Assembly: GCA_947253995.1 (NCBI GenBank)
Contig: CAMYBM010000029.1
Coordinates: forward strand, 1-5,391
Reading direction: 5' to 3'
Length of the DNA stretch: 5,391 bases
Origin: an uncultured Candidatus Saccharibacteria bacterium
GTDB lineage: Bacteria; Patescibacteriota; Saccharimonadia; Saccharimonadales; Saccharimonadaceae
In this document: one piece after another, positions 4,592 through 5,391 of the stretch
How the letters are laid out: every line of letters starts with the position of its first letter
How positions within the stretch are numbered: the stretch's first letter is position 1
Notes under the pieces: model-generated
Seen by the model: only the letters and a program-made list of their open reading frames with translations
What the model was told of the DNA's origin: nothing
Databases searched by the model: none
Translations under genes and position numbers: made by a program

Positions 4592-5391
4592 TTAAGCAAT
4601 ACCACCCGCTACACGATTAACTTCCTCAACTGTAGTATCGCCGGCTAGGGCTTTGAGATAGCCGTCGGCTTTCATTGGTATCATCCCCTGTGCTTCAGCT
4701 AATTCTTGAATTTGGCTCGACGTGGCGTGCTTAATAATCAATTGCTGAATTTCTTCGGTTACTTCAATCACTTCATATAGCCCCATGCGCCCCTTGTAAC
4801 CACCTGGAGATGTTTGCGATTCCTTACCGCGAGTTAGTTCAAAGCTGCTTTGCCCTGCTAATGGCAAATGCTTGTAACCTAGGTCTTGGCAAACTGCTTG
4901 CACGCTAGCTTCATCACGTGGCAATAGCTTGCCCACCGCCGCCCGAATAGCAGCGGTTTCAGTTGGATTACTCTTGTAGGTTTCACGATCTGGCGCATTG
5001 CGACGCACCAAGCGCTGGCCAATTACAGTATTGATCGTTGAAGCGATCAAGAACGGCTCAACTCCCATATCCAACAAGCGTGGCAAAATACCCGCAGCCG
5101 AATTGGTGTGCAGCGTCGAAAACACCAAGTGGCCCGTTAAAGCTGCCTGCACCGCCAAGTTAGCTGTCTCGGCATCACGGATCTCACCCACAAGCACGAC
5201 GTCAGGGTCAAGACGCAAAATCGAGCGCAATCCCGACGCAAAAGTCAGCCCCGTTGCTGTATTTACTTGGATCTGGTTCACCCCATTCATGCGGTATTCA
5301 ACCGGGTCCTCTAGCGTAATGATATTAATCTCATCGCTAAAGATCTCCTGCACCAAAGCATACAACGAAGTTGATTTACCGGATCCAGTTG
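4592..5391 (-). CDS. pilB: Type IV pilus extension ATPase PilB, N-terminal part beyond the window
   Basis: The visible 265 residues are the C-terminal ATPase half of a GspE/PilB-type motor that powers pilin polymerisation. The frame enters at the right edge inside Walker A (TGSGKSTSLYA). The Asp box IITLEDPVEY, Walker B DPDVVLVGE and His box TGHLVFSTLHTNSA follow, then RLVRR, then GYKGRMGLYEV and a C-terminal helical region. GYKGRxGLYEV and the absence of an AIRNLIRE motif identify it as PilB rather than PilT. The tetracysteine zinc motif usually found between RLVR and GYxGR is missing: the segment has one Cys only (codon 4889-4891). The N-terminal half, including the start, is outside the window; the internal TTG at 5365 is a Leu codon in LYA, not the start. 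The stop is TAA, 47 bp before pilT. Confidence 0.95.
   Translation of the reverse strand, partial: TGSGKSTSLYALVQEIFSDEINIITLEDPVEYRMNGVNQIQVNTATGLTFASGLRSILRLDPDVVLVGEIRDAETANLAVQAALTGHLVFSTLHTNSAAGILPRLLDMGVEPFLIASTINTVIGQRLVRRNAPDRETYKSNPTETAAIRAAVGKLLPRDEASVQAVCQDLGYKHLPLAGQSSFELTRGKESQTSPGGYKGRMGLYEVIEVTEEIQQLIIKHATSSQIQELAEAQGMIPMKADGYLKALAGDTTVEEVNRVAGGIA

Noticed and set aside
4583..4597. Possible terminator after pilB (GCTTA/TAAGC hairpin)
   Set aside because: The stem is only 5 bp and A/T-rich, it overlaps the pilB stop codon, and it is not followed by a real U tract, so pilB transcripts probably read into pilT.
5363..5365. TTG at 5365 as a PilB start codon
   Set aside because: It is the Leu of the LYA segment directly after Walker A, and the frame remains open upstream with TGSGKSTS, so it is internal to a truncated gene.
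1..5391. CRISPR arrays, tRNA or rRNA genes, insertion sequences
   Set aside because: No direct repeat arrays, tRNA-like folds, rRNA segments or transposase signatures were seen; the gaps between genes are all under about 75 bases and are occupied by promoters, ribosome binding sites and the terminator.

Overview
The window holds most of a type IV pilus (T4P) assembly locus, with every gene on the minus strand. In transcription order (right to left) it reads: the C-terminal part of the extension ATPase PilB (cut by the right edge), the retraction ATPase PilT, the platform protein PilC, a short major-pilin-like prepilin, the prepilin peptidase/methylase PilD, and a larger minor-pilin-like prepilin cut by the left edge. 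Nothing on the plus strand looks like a gene, and no gap between genes exceeds about 75 bases.

The organism is probably a member of the Patescibacteria (CPR), most likely Candidatus Saccharibacteria (TM7). The grounds are the compact PilB-PilT-PilC-pilin-PilD cluster, the pilin N-terminus (GFTIIEVALVLAVGALIFLV... followed by a PALQR motif), and the large two-cysteine second prepilin. This is recognition from memory of the families, not a database result. All genes read through in the standard code. The five visible stops are TAA or TAG (none TGA), and there is no in-frame TGA, which argues against Gracilibacteria and Absconditabacteria, where TGA encodes glycine.

The locus appears to be divided into several transcription units. 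pilT and pilC overlap by one base (TAATG) and are translationally coupled. Perfect TATAAT boxes lie upstream of pilT, the pilin, pilD and the minor pilin; three of them share GCTATAAT. The pilin gene has a -35/-10 promoter, a leader with a ribosome binding site, strongly biased codons and a strong intrinsic terminator with a cUUCGg tetraloop, all of which suggest high expression. pilD begins immediately after that terminator from an extended -10 box whose predicted transcription start falls on its ATG. The minor pilin has a similar arrangement with a leader of about 3 nt. Both are therefore candidates for leaderless mRNAs.

Functionally, PilD would cleave and N-methylate both prepilins at the inner face of the membrane. 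PilB would drive polymerisation through PilC, and PilT would drive depolymerisation, giving a retractable pilus for adhesion or twitching, perhaps host contact if this is an episymbiont. The main oddities are the absence of the tetracysteine zinc motif in PilB, the leaderless-type promoters, and an unusually long, identical Shine-Dalgarno spacing in pilC and the pilin gene.
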